From: JACMLD01 sp038207265
GTDB lineage: Bacteria > Bacteroidota > Bacteroidia > Chitinophagales > Chitinophagaceae
Length of the DNA stretch: 64,000 nt
Direction: 5' to 3'
Assembly: GCA_038207265.1 (NCBI GenBank)
Contig: JBBQZZ010000019.1
Span: forward strand, 32,626 to 96,625
Positions 53,553-63,579 of the stretch are shown one piece after another. Within the stretch, counting starts at the first letter, position 1, and the number at the start of each line of letters is the position of its first letter. The position numbers and the translations under genes were made by a program. Under the pieces are notes generated by a model. It worked only from the letters and a program-made list of their open reading frames with translations. It had not been told where the DNA came from and ran no database searches.

Positions 53553-54848
53553 ATGAAAAACTTCAGTATTCGGACGGCCATTGCACTATTTCTGCTTATT
53601 CCAGCCTCTACATTTACAACTGCACAGAAGGTAGCATATTCAAATGTAGAACTTGGCCATGAAATAAAAATAGCGGGCAAGTGCGGTAACAATATACATG
53701 TATGGAGTTCCTCTATCCCTCAACCACTTTCTTCTGTGAGAACAGTTAATTTAACGCTTCATGTACTTTCAGCAGACATGCTATTAATTACAGAAAAGAA
53801 AATAGTCTTGCGCGATGTAATGTCATGGGATATTAGTTTCCGGTTTGAAGACAGCATTTATTATGCAAATATTGTTTCATTTGCCAAATTCAATGTCCGG
53901 CAAATATTAAAGATTGATGGCGCCGGTAATATTACTGATGTAACTGAACACCTGATTGCATGGACAAGTCCGCAAGTATCGGCATTTGCCACAAGGTTTT
54001 ATACCATTAAGCAAAATCAGCAGGCCGTCTTTGAGATGAGAATTGAAGCATTCAATGCATTCAATGCAAACAATGCAACGGTTGTACTACCTGCAGATAA
54101 AAATGATGAATACGAAATTTCCGATCAGGTAGTAATGATAAAAAGAAACCTGGCCCATCAGCAAATGGCTCACCGGACATTTGCTTTTTTCGGGTCCAGT
54201 CTTTCATATCCCCTGATTCAATTAAGTGATTCCGCCATTCTTGTTTGTGCTTTTGCGGAGCAGGAAGGAGGTTTGATTACTCGTAAAAATACTTACCGGC
54301 CGTTTTTGTTCTTTGCACAACTGGATACCAATCTTTCTACAAAAAGTGCAGCCGTAATATTAAAAAGTAACAGGCATTATAAGCAAGAATTATTTTTACC
54401 CAGGCTGATCCATCCCTTCAACAATGGTTATTGCATTATCAGTAACGGTCAACACCCGTATACTGACTATGATAACTGGCCAAGCAGTTCACTCAGGTTC
54501 ACTTTAACAGACAACAACAATCAATTGATAAAAGACACTGTCATAGAAGACAAGCCAGACAAACAAAGACTTCAATGGGAAAATTTTTTTTTATTATCAT
54601 CCGGCAATAGTCTCGATTTTTTCTGTGCCCGTCCATCAAACCCGGAGAACAGCGGTATTATATATCTTAGTATTGATAAAGATGGCAACATGTCTGAACA
54701 TGATCTGTTTGTTAAAGGAGAATATCAATACATGATGCCTTTATCAAAATCCATTGGCGAAAAAAAATTAGTCATACCGTTTAAGCACAATGGCAAAACT
54801 TCATTGATGAAACTGGATTATAATTATACGAACGATTCGATACAGTGA
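53553..54848 (+). CDS. Large secreted protein of unknown function (paralogue family member 3)
   Basis: The 431-residue protein has a signal peptide (RTAIALFLLIPASTFTTAQ) from ATG 53553; a TTG 33 bases upstream is less likely. The mature part is strand-rich and ends GEKKLVIPFKHNGKTSLMKLDY. That ending resembles the GRQIIVPCLYRNYLCFAKIEY end of the 511-residue protein at 27580. It lacks the low-complexity insertion of the two other members. It is convergent with the division cluster. Function unknown. Confidence 0.75.
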   Translation: MKNFSIRTAIALFLLIPASTFTTAQKVAYSNVELGHEIKIAGKCGNNIHVWSSSIPQPLSSVRTVNLTLHVLSADMLLITEKKIVLRDVMSWDISFRFEDSIYYANIVSFAKFNVRQILKIDGAGNITDVTEHLIAWTSPQVSAFATRFYTIKQNQQAVFEMRIEAFNAFNANNATVVLPADKNDEYEISDQVVMIKRNLAHQQMAHRTFAFFGSSLSYPLIQLSDSAILVCAFAEQEGGLITRKNTYRPFLFFAQLDTNLSTKSAAVILKSNRHYKQELFLPRLIHPFNNGYCIISNGQHPYTDYDNWPSSSLRFTLTDNNNQLIKDTVIEDKPDKQRLQWENFFLLSSGNSLDFFCARPSNPENSGIIYLSIDKDGNMSEHDLFVKGEYQYMMPLSKSIGEKKLVIPFKHNGKTSLMKLDYNYTNDSIQ

Positions 54849-54867
54849 TCCAGGTATAGAATTCGAA

Positions 54868-54898
54868 TAAAAATCCCCCCCGGAAAAACGGGAGGGAT
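54868..54898 (-). terminator. Terminator after ftsZ (end of the division cluster)
   Basis: Read on the minus strand, ATCCCTCCCG and CGGGGGGGAT pair with one mismatch around a loop of about six bases and run into TTTTTATT. It lies 80 bases after the ftsZ stop codon. On the plus strand there is no T-run, so it does not serve the convergent gene at 53553. Confidence 0.75.
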
Positions 54899-54978
54899 AA
54901 CAACTATTCTCTCAATAGGATACAACAACTAACTAAAAACTACGATACAATCAACTATAAAACCAAAAACAGACATTG

Positions 54979-56940
54979 TTAATCGGGTTTCTTACCATCC
55001 AAAAAAGTATTGATGGTACTTATCTGGCCGTTGTTATTTTCATCGGCCTTTACCTCGTAATTGCTATAGAAATTTTCCGCGGGACTCACGGTATTATAGA
55101 GTTCTAAATTGCGGCGGATGTATGCCGGCACAGTTTCAAACTCGTTGTTGGTATCGGCCGCATTTACGTTGAACGACAGGTTACGTAATTTCTGAATTCG
55201 TTCTGCGGCACGACGTTTTTGATCTTCTACTTCGTCCCGCATTGCGGGATCCTCTGCAGGAGATACATACTGGTTTTGAGTTTGTGGGGCCCAAGGCGCA
55301 TCCGCCGCTTTTGTTGAAACTGAAACATCATCTTTAATCACCAGTTGCATGTCGAAAGAAGGTTCTTCTTCCTTTTGAACCGACGGTTGCGGTACTGGCT
55401 CTTGCAAGACGGGTTGTTTCACAGGTGGAGTCGAGTGTTCCGGGCAGGAATTATCTGCCGACCGTGATTCTGCATAAATATTGGATGGCTTGGCCAAGAA
55501 TCCCCCAGACACTGCAGATGCCGGGGAATGCGTTAAATTATTTTTTATTTGCTTTTTGTGCTGTTCAGATAAGGTTTCAGCAATGGTATGATTACTGGCT
55601 GGCTGCTGCGAATATACCAACTCCATATACTCTGCTTCTTCTTTCTTCTCCACAGGATTGTCCACAGTAATTTTACTGACTCCTTCATTCGTAAAAAACA
55701 CAATTGGTGAAGCTTCTTCTTTCATTGTTGGTTGAAGTGCCTCTTTAAGAATGGGTTCTTCTATCACCAATTTAACTTGTTGTTCAGTTATCTGTTCAAT
55801 TGCTTCTTTTTCCAAATTATTATCAACTGTCTCGTCAATTCTTTCATCCAATGGTAAAACAAATTGTGTTTGCGTTACGGCCACCGGTTCATCTTTTTTC
55901 ATTTCCAGTACCATTACAATCTTGTCTTCCTTCTTAGGTGCTTCCGCTTTTGGAGCAGGTTTGGTGAAGGGATCTTTGTATTCAAATCCGGTAGCTATTA
56001 ATGTAATGCCAATTTTGCTTCCCAATGATGGATCATAACCTAATCCAAGTATTACATCTGTGCCTTCACCGGCGCGACTCAATAAATAGTTTTGAATAAT
56101 TTCCACTTCATCCATTGTAAATTCATGATCACCTTCAGATGAATTGATATTTATCAGGATCCATTTTGCACCGCTGATATCATTATCGTTCAACAAAGGT
56201 GAATTCAATGCCTCTTCAATGGCTCTTTGTGCGCGATTATCACCTTCAGCCGTTGCATTACCCAAAATAGCTACACCACCATTTTTCATGACCGTACAAA
56301 CATCTGCAAAGTCAACGTTGATCTGGCCGGTACTATTAATTACATCCGTTATGCATTTAGCAGCCGTTGCCAGCACATTGTCTGCTTTGGCAAATGCTTC
56401 TCTCATTTTTAAATTGCCAAACTGGTGACGCAGTTTGTCATTGCTAATTACAAGTAAAGTATCAACATACTGCTTCATTGCCTGTATGCCTTCCTCAGCC
56501 TGTAATTGTCTTTTCCTGCCTTCATAAGAAAAAGGTGTGGTTACTATACCAACGGTGAGGATACCGAGGTCTTTACAAATTTTTGATATGATGGGACCGC
56601 CACCTGTACCGGTTCCGCCACCCATACCTACCGTAATAAATGCCATCTTGGTATTTACTTCAAGAATGCGTTTTATTTCTTCCAGGCTTTCTTCACAGGC
56701 TTGCTTACCTATTGCAGGATTGGCACCTGCACCCAGCCCCTGCGTTAAATGCGGTCCCAGCTGAATTTTATTGGGGACATTACTTTGCGCAATCGCCTGC
56801 GCATCTGTATTACAAATAATAAAATTGACGCCTTCAATATTCTGGCTGAACATGTGATTAACAGCATTGCTTCCGCCTCCACCCACACCTATCACTTTAA
56901 TGATAGATGATTTTTCTTTCGGCAAATCAAAGTGTATCAT
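54979..56940 (-). CDS. ftsZ: Cell division GTPase FtsZ
   Basis: FtsZ forms the division ring. The 653-residue protein has an N-terminal GTPase (about 1-320) with GGGGSNAVNHM and the tubulin signature GGGTGTGGG, then an unusually long, acidic linker (about 320-600) rich in Glu, Pro, Val and Gln. A conserved VPAYIRR motif lies at 604-610, followed by a further 43 residues ending TINTFLDGKKPD. E. coli FtsZ has 383 residues, so the linker is several times longer. It is the last gene of the cluster, 144 bases after ftsA, with its own likely promoter and GATATAAGG repeated twice in the gap. Confidence 0.97.
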   Translation of the reverse strand: MIHFDLPKEKSSIIKVIGVGGGGSNAVNHMFSQNIEGVNFIICNTDAQAIAQSNVPNKIQLGPHLTQGLGAGANPAIGKQACEESLEEIKRILEVNTKMAFITVGMGGGTGTGGGPIISKICKDLGILTVGIVTTPFSYEGRKRQLQAEEGIQAMKQYVDTLLVISNDKLRHQFGNLKMREAFAKADNVLATAAKCITDVINSTGQINVDFADVCTVMKNGGVAILGNATAEGDNRAQRAIEEALNSPLLNDNDISGAKWILININSSEGDHEFTMDEVEIIQNYLLSRAGEGTDVILGLGYDPSLGSKIGITLIATGFEYKDPFTKPAPKAEAPKKEDKIVMVLEMKKDEPVAVTQTQFVLPLDERIDETVDNNLEKEAIEQITEQQVKLVIEEPILKEALQPTMKEEASPIVFFTNEGVSKITVDNPVEKKEEAEYMELVYSQQPASNHTIAETLSEQHKKQIKNNLTHSPASAVSGGFLAKPSNIYAESRSADNSCPEHSTPPVKQPVLQEPVPQPSVQKEEEPSFDMQLVIKDDVSVSTKAADAPWAPQTQNQYVSPAEDPAMRDEVEDQKRRAAERIQKLRNLSFNVNAADTNNEFETVPAYIRRNLELYNTVSPAENFYSNYEVKADENNNGQISTINTFLDGKKPD

Positions 56941-57084
56941 AATTGTTGAATTTTAAAACACATTCTTCTGTATGGATTCGGTACAGTATATGCGTTTGAT
57001 TGATTTATCAATAGTTATTAAGAATGATATAAGGATGATATAAGGCCTTTAACCATTCTCCTTAAATCTTTTCACTTCCCCTTA

Positions 57085-58461
57085 CTACAAATGTTTGTCT
57101 TCTTCCTCTTTAAAAAGATCAATCAGGCCATCTTTAAATTTGCCCCAGAAATCTTTCATGCCTTTCCTGTTTCTCATTTTTTCAGCAACTATTGGCGCTG
57201 CTTCATCAAACATTACTTCTTCTTCAGCGTGTAATTGTCTTAAAGTTTCCGGCACTTCTACTTTGGGATAAACTGATTCGAATTGCTTACGGTTGTGTTC
57301 ATAATCGTCATAACCTTTCAGGATCAATCCTATACAAGTTGAATAAGTAGGTTTGGCGAGTTCATCAATATGGCCGCCAGCCAAATGCTCCGTAGGAAAT
57401 CCAATTCTTGCATTCAATCCCGTTACATATTCTGTTAACTGGATAAGATGTTTCAGTTGCGAACCGCCGCCCGTTAATACAATGCCCCCATTTAACATCC
57501 GGTTATCAAGACCCACCTGTTTCAGGTGGTAGGAAACGAAGTCCATTATTTCACTCATTCTTGCCTGCACTATATTCGCAAGGTTTTTTACACTGATCTC
57601 TTTTGCCGGCATGCCACGTAATCCCGGAATCGTAATGAATGCATTTGCTTTTGCTTCATTTGCCAATGCAGAACCAAACTGCACTTTCATTTGCTCTGCC
57701 TGTGTTTTCAAAACACCTAACCCGGTTTTGATATCATTGGTAATGTTTTCACCACCGAAAGGTATTACCGCGGTATGTTTTAATATGCCCTCATAAAAAA
57801 CAGCCAGGTCAGTAGTTCCACCACCTATATCCACTATTGCTACTCCTGCTTCCAGGTCTTCCTGTGCCATTACGGCGCTGGCAGATGCCAATGGTTGTAA
57901 TACCAGGTCCTTGGTATGAAGATTACTTTTTTCTACTGCGCGATTGATATTTCGGATGGCATTTTTATCACCAGTTATGATATGAAAGTTCGCGCCAACT
58001 TTTACACCCCCATAACCAATCGGGTTGGGGATGTTTTGAAAATTATCTACGGTAAATTCCTGAGGTATTACATCAATGATTTGATCTCCCGCCGGTATAT
58101 AGGTTTTGAACTGATCAGCCACTAACTGATCAATTTCTCTTTGCGTGATTTCTTCATTGGTATCCTGGCGAACGATATCGCCGCGTGTTTGCAAACTTTT
58201 TATATGATGTCCTGCAATTCCTACATACACTTCTTTGATTTCAATTCCCGGATTTGAAGACCTGCAATTATCGAGTGCCGCTTTGATTGCTTTAATGGTC
58301 TCATCAATATTCAGCACCTGGCCATGTTTAACGCCATTGCTATTGGCGCGGCCAAAGCCGAGTATTTCCAGTTTGCCGTATTCGTTTTTGCGTCCGGCAA
58401 TACAGGCAATTTTTGTGGTGCCAATATCTAGCCCCACAATAATTGGTTGTTCGTTGTTCAT
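57085..58461 (-). CDS. ftsA: Cell division protein FtsA
   Basis: FtsA tethers FtsZ to the membrane. The 458-residue actin-like protein has GLDIGTTKIACIAG, the second nucleotide-binding motif VDIGGGTTDLAVF and the conserved VLTGGGSQLKHL segment. The C-terminal 60 residues include an amphipathic helix (DFWGKFKDGLIDLFKEEE) for membrane binding. It lies between ftsQ and ftsZ, as is usual. Confidence 0.97.
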   Translation of the reverse strand: MNNEQPIIVGLDIGTTKIACIAGRKNEYGKLEILGFGRANSNGVKHGQVLNIDETIKAIKAALDNCRSSNPGIEIKEVYVGIAGHHIKSLQTRGDIVRQDTNEEITQREIDQLVADQFKTYIPAGDQIIDVIPQEFTVDNFQNIPNPIGYGGVKVGANFHIITGDKNAIRNINRAVEKSNLHTKDLVLQPLASASAVMAQEDLEAGVAIVDIGGGTTDLAVFYEGILKHTAVIPFGGENITNDIKTGLGVLKTQAEQMKVQFGSALANEAKANAFITIPGLRGMPAKEISVKNLANIVQARMSEIMDFVSYHLKQVGLDNRMLNGGIVLTGGGSQLKHLIQLTEYVTGLNARIGFPTEHLAGGHIDELAKPTYSTCIGLILKGYDDYEHNRKQFESVYPKVEVPETLRQLHAEEEVMFDEAAPIVAEKMRNRKGMKDFWGKFKDGLIDLFKEEEDKHL

Positions 58462-58509
58462 AGATTATGCTGTTTTTAGTTGTTTAAAGTGATTGTTGTT
58501 GCTTTCAAT

Positions 58510-59634
58510 CTATCGTTTTGGCACAGCCGCTTTTTTCATTACAGCTTTTGGTTTTGATTTTTCACGGGACAGTGTTGGGTCGTTTTTAAGGGGTGACGGA
58601 GGGTTTACCTGGAGGGTAGGCAATTGGCTTTTCAGAGATGTTGGACGTGATGGAGTTGGAACCTCCGTTGTTTGATGTTTTATATTGGTTTCAATTTGTT
58701 TTTCATTTAAAGTCGCTAAAGGTGGTTCAGTCACAGCACTTGCAAGAATATTATTATCCACCATTGTGGATAGTGTATCAGGAAGTAATTGATGTGAATC
58801 CTCAATTAGTTTTTGAATGTTCCTCAAAGCTTGTAAAGAATCAACTTTTCCAATGGTTCCTTTCCTGGTGGCTACCACCTGGTTATTATATTGTACATTT
58901 ATCACATTGTATTTGTCGAACCCGGCGCTTGCACCTACTTGCTGATAAAACAACATCAGCCGGTGAAACTTTTTTTCAATATCGGTTCCATCTCCAAATT
59001 GAATGATATGCCTTCCAATAACAGGTATCATCTCAAATGTGAAAGCAGGCGTAATATCGATCTGAGCGATTTGTGCAGACCAGAAAGAATCATTCAGCAC
59101 GTAGCGATTGATCTGTTTTAACTGTTGCATTAAAATACTATCGGGGCCTTTCAATACTGATTTATCCGTTGGAAAATTGCTATAGACCGGTAACTTGATA
59201 GCAACCCGATCACTCAATGGCAAATGTTTACCACTGCTATCTATATAGAAACTATTGCCTGTTACTGTCAACACTCTTGCCACCGGTTGTCTTTCCGCTA
59301 TATTCACCCGCAGCATTCCATTGTTGTCAAAAAACAATTGCGCATCTCTTATCCACAGATTTTGTTTCAACAATATTTCCAGCTTGTTCAAATCAAATGA
59401 AGCCAATGGTCTTCCTTTGGGAGGTTTGTTTTTATCTGGCGCAATGATAGACAGTACTTCCTGCCTGTTTAAAAAAAGGAAATCATTTTTTCCGTTGATG
59501 GTTACGTCAACGCCATTACAATTCTTATGATTCTTTTTATTAATGGCGGCTATCAGCAAAACCAGCAAGCCCGCACCGGTAATGATGCCCAGTGCCAGGA
59601 ACAATATTTTTTTTAGATGATTGCTGATACTCAC
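58510..59634 (-). CDS. ftsQ: Cell division protein FtsQ
   Basis: FtsQ joins the division complex in the inner membrane. The 374-residue protein has an N-terminal helix (ILFLALGIITGAGLLVLLIAA, about 10-30), then a POTRA-like domain (SIIAPDKNKPPKGRPLASFDLNKLE and onwards), and the FtsQ beta-domain (GRHIIQFGDGTDIEKKFHRLMLFYQQ). It differs from textbook FtsQ by a proline- and lysine-rich tail (about 310-374, ending AVPKR). Position between murC and ftsA supports it. Confidence 0.9.
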   Translation of the reverse strand: MSISNHLKKILFLALGIITGAGLLVLLIAAINKKNHKNCNGVDVTINGKNDFLFLNRQEVLSIIAPDKNKPPKGRPLASFDLNKLEILLKQNLWIRDAQLFFDNNGMLRVNIAERQPVARVLTVTGNSFYIDSSGKHLPLSDRVAIKLPVYSNFPTDKSVLKGPDSILMQQLKQINRYVLNDSFWSAQIAQIDITPAFTFEMIPVIGRHIIQFGDGTDIEKKFHRLMLFYQQVGASAGFDKYNVINVQYNNQVVATRKGTIGKVDSLQALRNIQKLIEDSHQLLPDTLSTMVDNNILASAVTEPPLATLNEKQIETNIKHQTTEVPTPSRPTSLKSQLPTLQVNPPSPLKNDPTLSREKSKPKAVMKKAAVPKR

Positions 59635-59730
59635 TAGCTGAATTATTTAATTTTTTTCTAAAAATCCCATCCTGCAGCCAATAACTGCCAGACAGGTACT
59701 CTCACATATAGGTAAAAAATCTTACGACCT

Positions 59731-61116
59731 TTATGCGTTTTCAATAATTTCTTTCACTGGTTGAACCAAGCTGTCTATATCTCCTGCACCTGCCATAATC
59801 AATACCTCCGTAAAATCATCGTTAAGATGCCTGGCAAATTTGGTCCGTATAAAAGTTATTAGTTCGTTCTTGTCCATCACCACTTTGTTTTCATTGTTCA
59901 TTTTCTTCAATATCAACTCACTGCTTACAGCTTCCATCGGTAATTCCCTTGCCGGATATATTGGAAGCAGTATAATACTATCTGCCAAATCCAGGCTCGC
60001 TGCAAATTCATCGGCAAGGTCTTTGGTTCTAGAAAAAAGATGAGGTTGAAATACTACTGTGCATCTTTTTCCACTGAATAATGCTTTTGCTCCGCTTATC
60101 AATGCTTTCAATTCGGCGGGATGATGAGCGTAATCATCTATGAATACTATTTTCTGATTCTTCAGAATATATTCAAACCTTCTTTTCACTCCTTTAAATG
60201 CCGCTATTGCTTCTTTTATTTTATGATGATCAATTCCCAGTTTGTGCGCCACTGTTATAGCAGCAACGGCATTTTCTACATTGTGCATTCCACCCATGTT
60301 CAATTCTACATCATCAACCATACTTTCTTTCATCATCACATCAAATTCATAGCTCCCCTGCTTCATGCGAATATCAGCTGCATAAACATCTGCACTTTCA
60401 TTTTGCTGGCTATAGGTCAAATGGTTGTCTGCTTTCAAATCTTTTCCGCGTTTCAATCCAAACTTATTCAGCAACAATCCGCCTTTTTTTACCCGGCTTG
60501 CAAATTCAATAAACGCATCCTGTAATGCCTCTTCCGTGCCATAAATATCCAGGTGATCAGGATCCATTGAACTAATAACTGCTATATCCGGACTCAGCTT
60601 CAAAAAACTACGATCATATTCATCTGCTTCTATCACACATACATTTGTTTCGCTACTCCAGAAATTAGTCTGGTAATTCACCGCAATACCCCCTAAAAAT
60701 GCATTGCATCCATACCCGGAATGACGAAGAACATGTGCAATCATTGAAGTAATAGTAGTCTTGCCATGCGTGCCGCCAATACAAATATTAAAAGAACTGT
60801 TACTGATGATTCCCAATACATCACTTCGCTTCAACACATCAAAGCCATTCTGCCGGTAATATTGCAATTCCCTGTGATCAGCAGGAATGGCTGGTGTATA
60901 CACAACAACGTTTACATCTTTTGGTGCCAATGCAATATTGTCTTCATAATGTATTTTCATTCCTTCGGATGCCAGTTGCTTTGTAAGTGCAGTGCCTGTT
61001 TTATCATACCCGCTCACTTCACAGCCTTTGGAATGAAAATACCTGGCCAATGCACTCATCCCAATTCCGCCAATGCCGACGAAATAAATTTTCTTTATAT
61101 CGCTCAATTGTATCAC
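59731..61116 (-). CDS. murC: UDP-N-acetylmuramate--L-alanine ligase
   Basis: MurC adds L-alanine to UDP-MurNAc in the cytoplasm. The 461-residue ATP-dependent ligase has the Rossmann opening FVGIGGIGMSALARY, the ATP loop GTHGKTTITSM and the conserved DDYAHHPAELKA. Its start overlaps the murG stop by four bases (ATGA), showing co-translation. Confidence 0.97.
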   Translation of the reverse strand: MIQLSDIKKIYFVGIGGIGMSALARYFHSKGCEVSGYDKTGTALTKQLASEGMKIHYEDNIALAPKDVNVVVYTPAIPADHRELQYYRQNGFDVLKRSDVLGIISNSSFNICIGGTHGKTTITSMIAHVLRHSGYGCNAFLGGIAVNYQTNFWSSETNVCVIEADEYDRSFLKLSPDIAVISSMDPDHLDIYGTEEALQDAFIEFASRVKKGGLLLNKFGLKRGKDLKADNHLTYSQQNESADVYAADIRMKQGSYEFDVMMKESMVDDVELNMGGMHNVENAVAAITVAHKLGIDHHKIKEAIAAFKGVKRRFEYILKNQKIVFIDDYAHHPAELKALISGAKALFSGKRCTVVFQPHLFSRTKDLADEFAASLDLADSIILLPIYPARELPMEAVSSELILKKMNNENKVVMDKNELITFIRTKFARHLNDDFTEVLIMAGAGDIDSLVQPVKEIIENA

Positions 61117-62210
61117 GCTGCTGCAATTATTTTTATCACTTCATCTGCTATTCGTTTATCAGCATTTGTTATAGCCAGCTTGCCGATATTTTCTTTTAAC
61201 AATGTCTGTTCCTGTTCATCTTTTGCAAGATCTATGATAGCAGGCACCAGCTTTTCTTTTGCTTCGCTATCTTTTATCATGATGCCCGCATGTTTACTTA
61301 CCAGGTTTTGCGCATTGATGGTTTGATGATCCTCTGCCGCAAAAGGAAATGGCACAAACACTGCCGGCTTCTTCACAACACACAGTTCAGCAATTGCCAT
61401 CGCTCCTGCCCTGGAAACAACCAGGTCCGCCGCCTCATAAGCGTATTCCATTTGAGTGATAAATTCATTTGTCCAGATATTTTTTTTTCCGGTTGCTATT
61501 TGCTTTGCCCTTTCCGCATAGGGTTTACCAGTCTGCCAGATCAACTGCACATTGTCTTTTTCAAATTCATCCAGGTGCGCATCAATTGCTTCGTTGATGC
61601 CCCTCGCACCGAGGCTCCCTCCCGTAACAAACACTGTTTTTTTGGTTTCATCCAATCCAAAAAAGCGAACAGCGTCCTGGTGGTTCACTTTCATTTGCGT
61701 AATGCTGCTTCGTACAGGGTTACCTGTTATCATGATTTTATCTGCCGGAAAAAATTTTTGCATCCCGTCACTGGCTACAAAAATCTTAACGGCTTTTGTG
61801 CCAAGTAATTTGTTACTCTTACCGGCAAAAGAATTGCTTTCATGAATGAACGTTGGAATTCCCTTGCTCTGTGCAAACCTCAATACCGGAAAACTGGAAT
61901 AGCCACCCACACCTATAACCGCATCGGGCATGAAATCAGCAATAATGGTACGTACCTGGAAATAACTTTTGATCAGTTTCCATGGCAACCCAATATTTTT
62001 TATCAAAGAACTCCGGTTGAAACCTGCTATATCAATTCCCTTTATATTATATCCCGCAGCGGGAACCTTTTCCATTTCCATTTTTCCAATCGCACCCACA
62101 AATAATATCTCTGTTTGTGGTGAGATATTTTTCAAGGCATTGGCAATGGCAATGGCAGGAAAGATATGGCCGCCTGTACCACCACCTGCTATGATGATTT
62201 TTTTATTCAT
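61113..62210 (-). CDS. murG: UDP-N-acetylglucosamine transferase MurG
   Basis: MurG makes lipid II by adding GlcNAc to lipid I at the inner membrane. The 365-residue protein starts MNKKIIIAGGGTGGHIFPAIAIA (an ATG 15 bases upstream is less likely). It has the GVGGYSSFPVLRFA and HESNSFAGKSNKLLG motifs and the C-terminal sugar-nucleotide region (VVSRAGAMAIAELC, FPFAAEDHQT). It overlaps ftsW by eight bases and murC by four. Confidence 0.97.
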   Translation of the reverse strand: MNKKIIIAGGGTGGHIFPAIAIANALKNISPQTEILFVGAIGKMEMEKVPAAGYNIKGIDIAGFNRSSLIKNIGLPWKLIKSYFQVRTIIADFMPDAVIGVGGYSSFPVLRFAQSKGIPTFIHESNSFAGKSNKLLGTKAVKIFVASDGMQKFFPADKIMITGNPVRSSITQMKVNHQDAVRFFGLDETKKTVFVTGGSLGARGINEAIDAHLDEFEKDNVQLIWQTGKPYAERAKQIATGKKNIWTNEFITQMEYAYEAADLVVSRAGAMAIAELCVVKKPAVFVPFPFAAEDHQTINAQNLVSKHAGIMIKDSEAKEKLVPAIIDLAKDEQEQTLLKENIGKLAITNADKRIADEVIKIIAAA

Positions 62211-63459
62211 CAGCATCATTTTCATTTGCCTCGGCTGATGCCTTCCCTTCTAATTGTTCAACATTTCTTGCTACACTTAATATAATTCCTATCGCTATAC
62301 AGGTAAATATGAATGAACTGCCTCCCATGCTGATCAAAGGAAGCGTTACACCTGTAACCGGAAAGAGATTCACATTTACCGCCATATTTGCCAATGCCTG
62401 TATCACCAGCGTAAAACTGAGCGCCAATGCAAGGAATGCGCCGAATGCATAAGGACATTTCCTGAAGATCCGGATACACCTGAAAAGAAAAATGAGATAG
62501 ATAATGGTGATGAATGCACCACCCATTAATCCATATTCTTCAATAATGATGGCGAATATAAAATCGCTGTAGGGATGTGGCAGAAAATTGCGCTGTTCAC
62601 TGTTACCCGGACCAACCCCCATCCAACCACCTTTTGCAATGGCAATCTTAGCCTGGTTCACCTGGTAGTTATCTTCATCATCTACATCTTTACCTCCATA
62701 CATAAAGTTCTCTACGCGGTTTACCCAGGTACTCACTCTGGCGAAAACACGTGAATGCACTTCCGTCTTAACTATCTCTCCATTGTTGGCCTTGTGATGA
62801 ATAACTGCTGATGCAATTAATATGATAACAGGTATCAGGGCGGTTCCAACTACCATTAATAAATGTTTGGTACTAACCCTGCCGATAAACATGAGTAACA
62901 AACTGGTTGCTCCAATTAATAGTGCAGTTGATAAATTGGCCGGAGCAATCAATATACAAATAATTCCTACGGGGATAATGATAGGCAAAAAACCTGTTTT
63001 GAAATCTTTTATAACATCTTGCTTTTTACTAAGCAACCGACTGAGGTACATAAACAAAGCCAGCTTGGCAAGATCAGAAGTTTGAACAGTCATCTGGATA
63101 ATTGGCAATCTTATCCAGCGGCTGCCCTCATTTAGTTTAACACCAAAAAACAAAGTATAAATCAACAGTGGTATCGAAAGCAGGAATAATAACCTCGCTA
63201 TCCGCGAATACAAATTATAGTTGACCTTGTGTAAAAAATAAATGACCATCATTCCTACAACAATAAACATCACTTGTTTGAATAAATAAGACTCATTGCT
63301 CTTGCTGAGTTTATAGGCAAGTGTACCCGTACTGCTGTATACCACCAGCAACGAAACCAATGCCAGCACCACTACTGCGGCCCAGATAACCTTGTCGCCC
63401 CTGGTACGCTGGGTTAAGCGACTGAAAGAATTTTGTTGTATGCCTGCAAATTCACTCAT
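62203..63459 (-). CDS. ftsW: Peptidoglycan glycosyltransferase FtsW (SEDS family)
   Basis: FtsW polymerises lipid II at the septum. The 418-residue protein starts MSEFAGIQQNSF (an ATG 21 bases upstream is less likely). It has about ten helices and the family motifs GPGNSEQRNFLPHPYSDFI and PVTGVTLPLISMGGSS. Its place between murD and murG supports FtsW rather than RodA. Confidence 0.95.
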   Translation of the reverse strand: MSEFAGIQQNSFSRLTQRTRGDKVIWAAVVVLALVSLLVVYSSTGTLAYKLSKSNESYLFKQVMFIVVGMMVIYFLHKVNYNLYSRIARLLFLLSIPLLIYTLFFGVKLNEGSRWIRLPIIQMTVQTSDLAKLALFMYLSRLLSKKQDVIKDFKTGFLPIIIPVGIICILIAPANLSTALLIGATSLLLMFIGRVSTKHLLMVVGTALIPVIILIASAVIHHKANNGEIVKTEVHSRVFARVSTWVNRVENFMYGGKDVDDEDNYQVNQAKIAIAKGGWMGVGPGNSEQRNFLPHPYSDFIFAIIIEEYGLMGGAFITIIYLIFLFRCIRIFRKCPYAFGAFLALALSFTLVIQALANMAVNVNLFPVTGVTLPLISMGGSSFIFTCIAIGIILSVARNVEQLEGKASAEANENDADE

Positions 63460-63556
63460 AATATTTTTTCGTTCATTCAACCCTGTTATGATCAGTCCGA
63501 ACTTTATCTAGTAAATATTTTTCACACCCGTTTACTCCACCCACTCACAACTCACT

Positions 63557-63566
63557 ACTAGCCACT
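63557..63566. repeat. Short copy of the intergenic ACTAGCCACT motif
   Basis: ACTAGCCACT lies in a C/T-rich stretch (63537-63580) between murD and ftsW. The same 10-mer occurs at 33687-33696, next to the 14-mer copy there. Confidence 0.4.
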
Positions 63567-63579
63567 CCCCAACTCCTCC

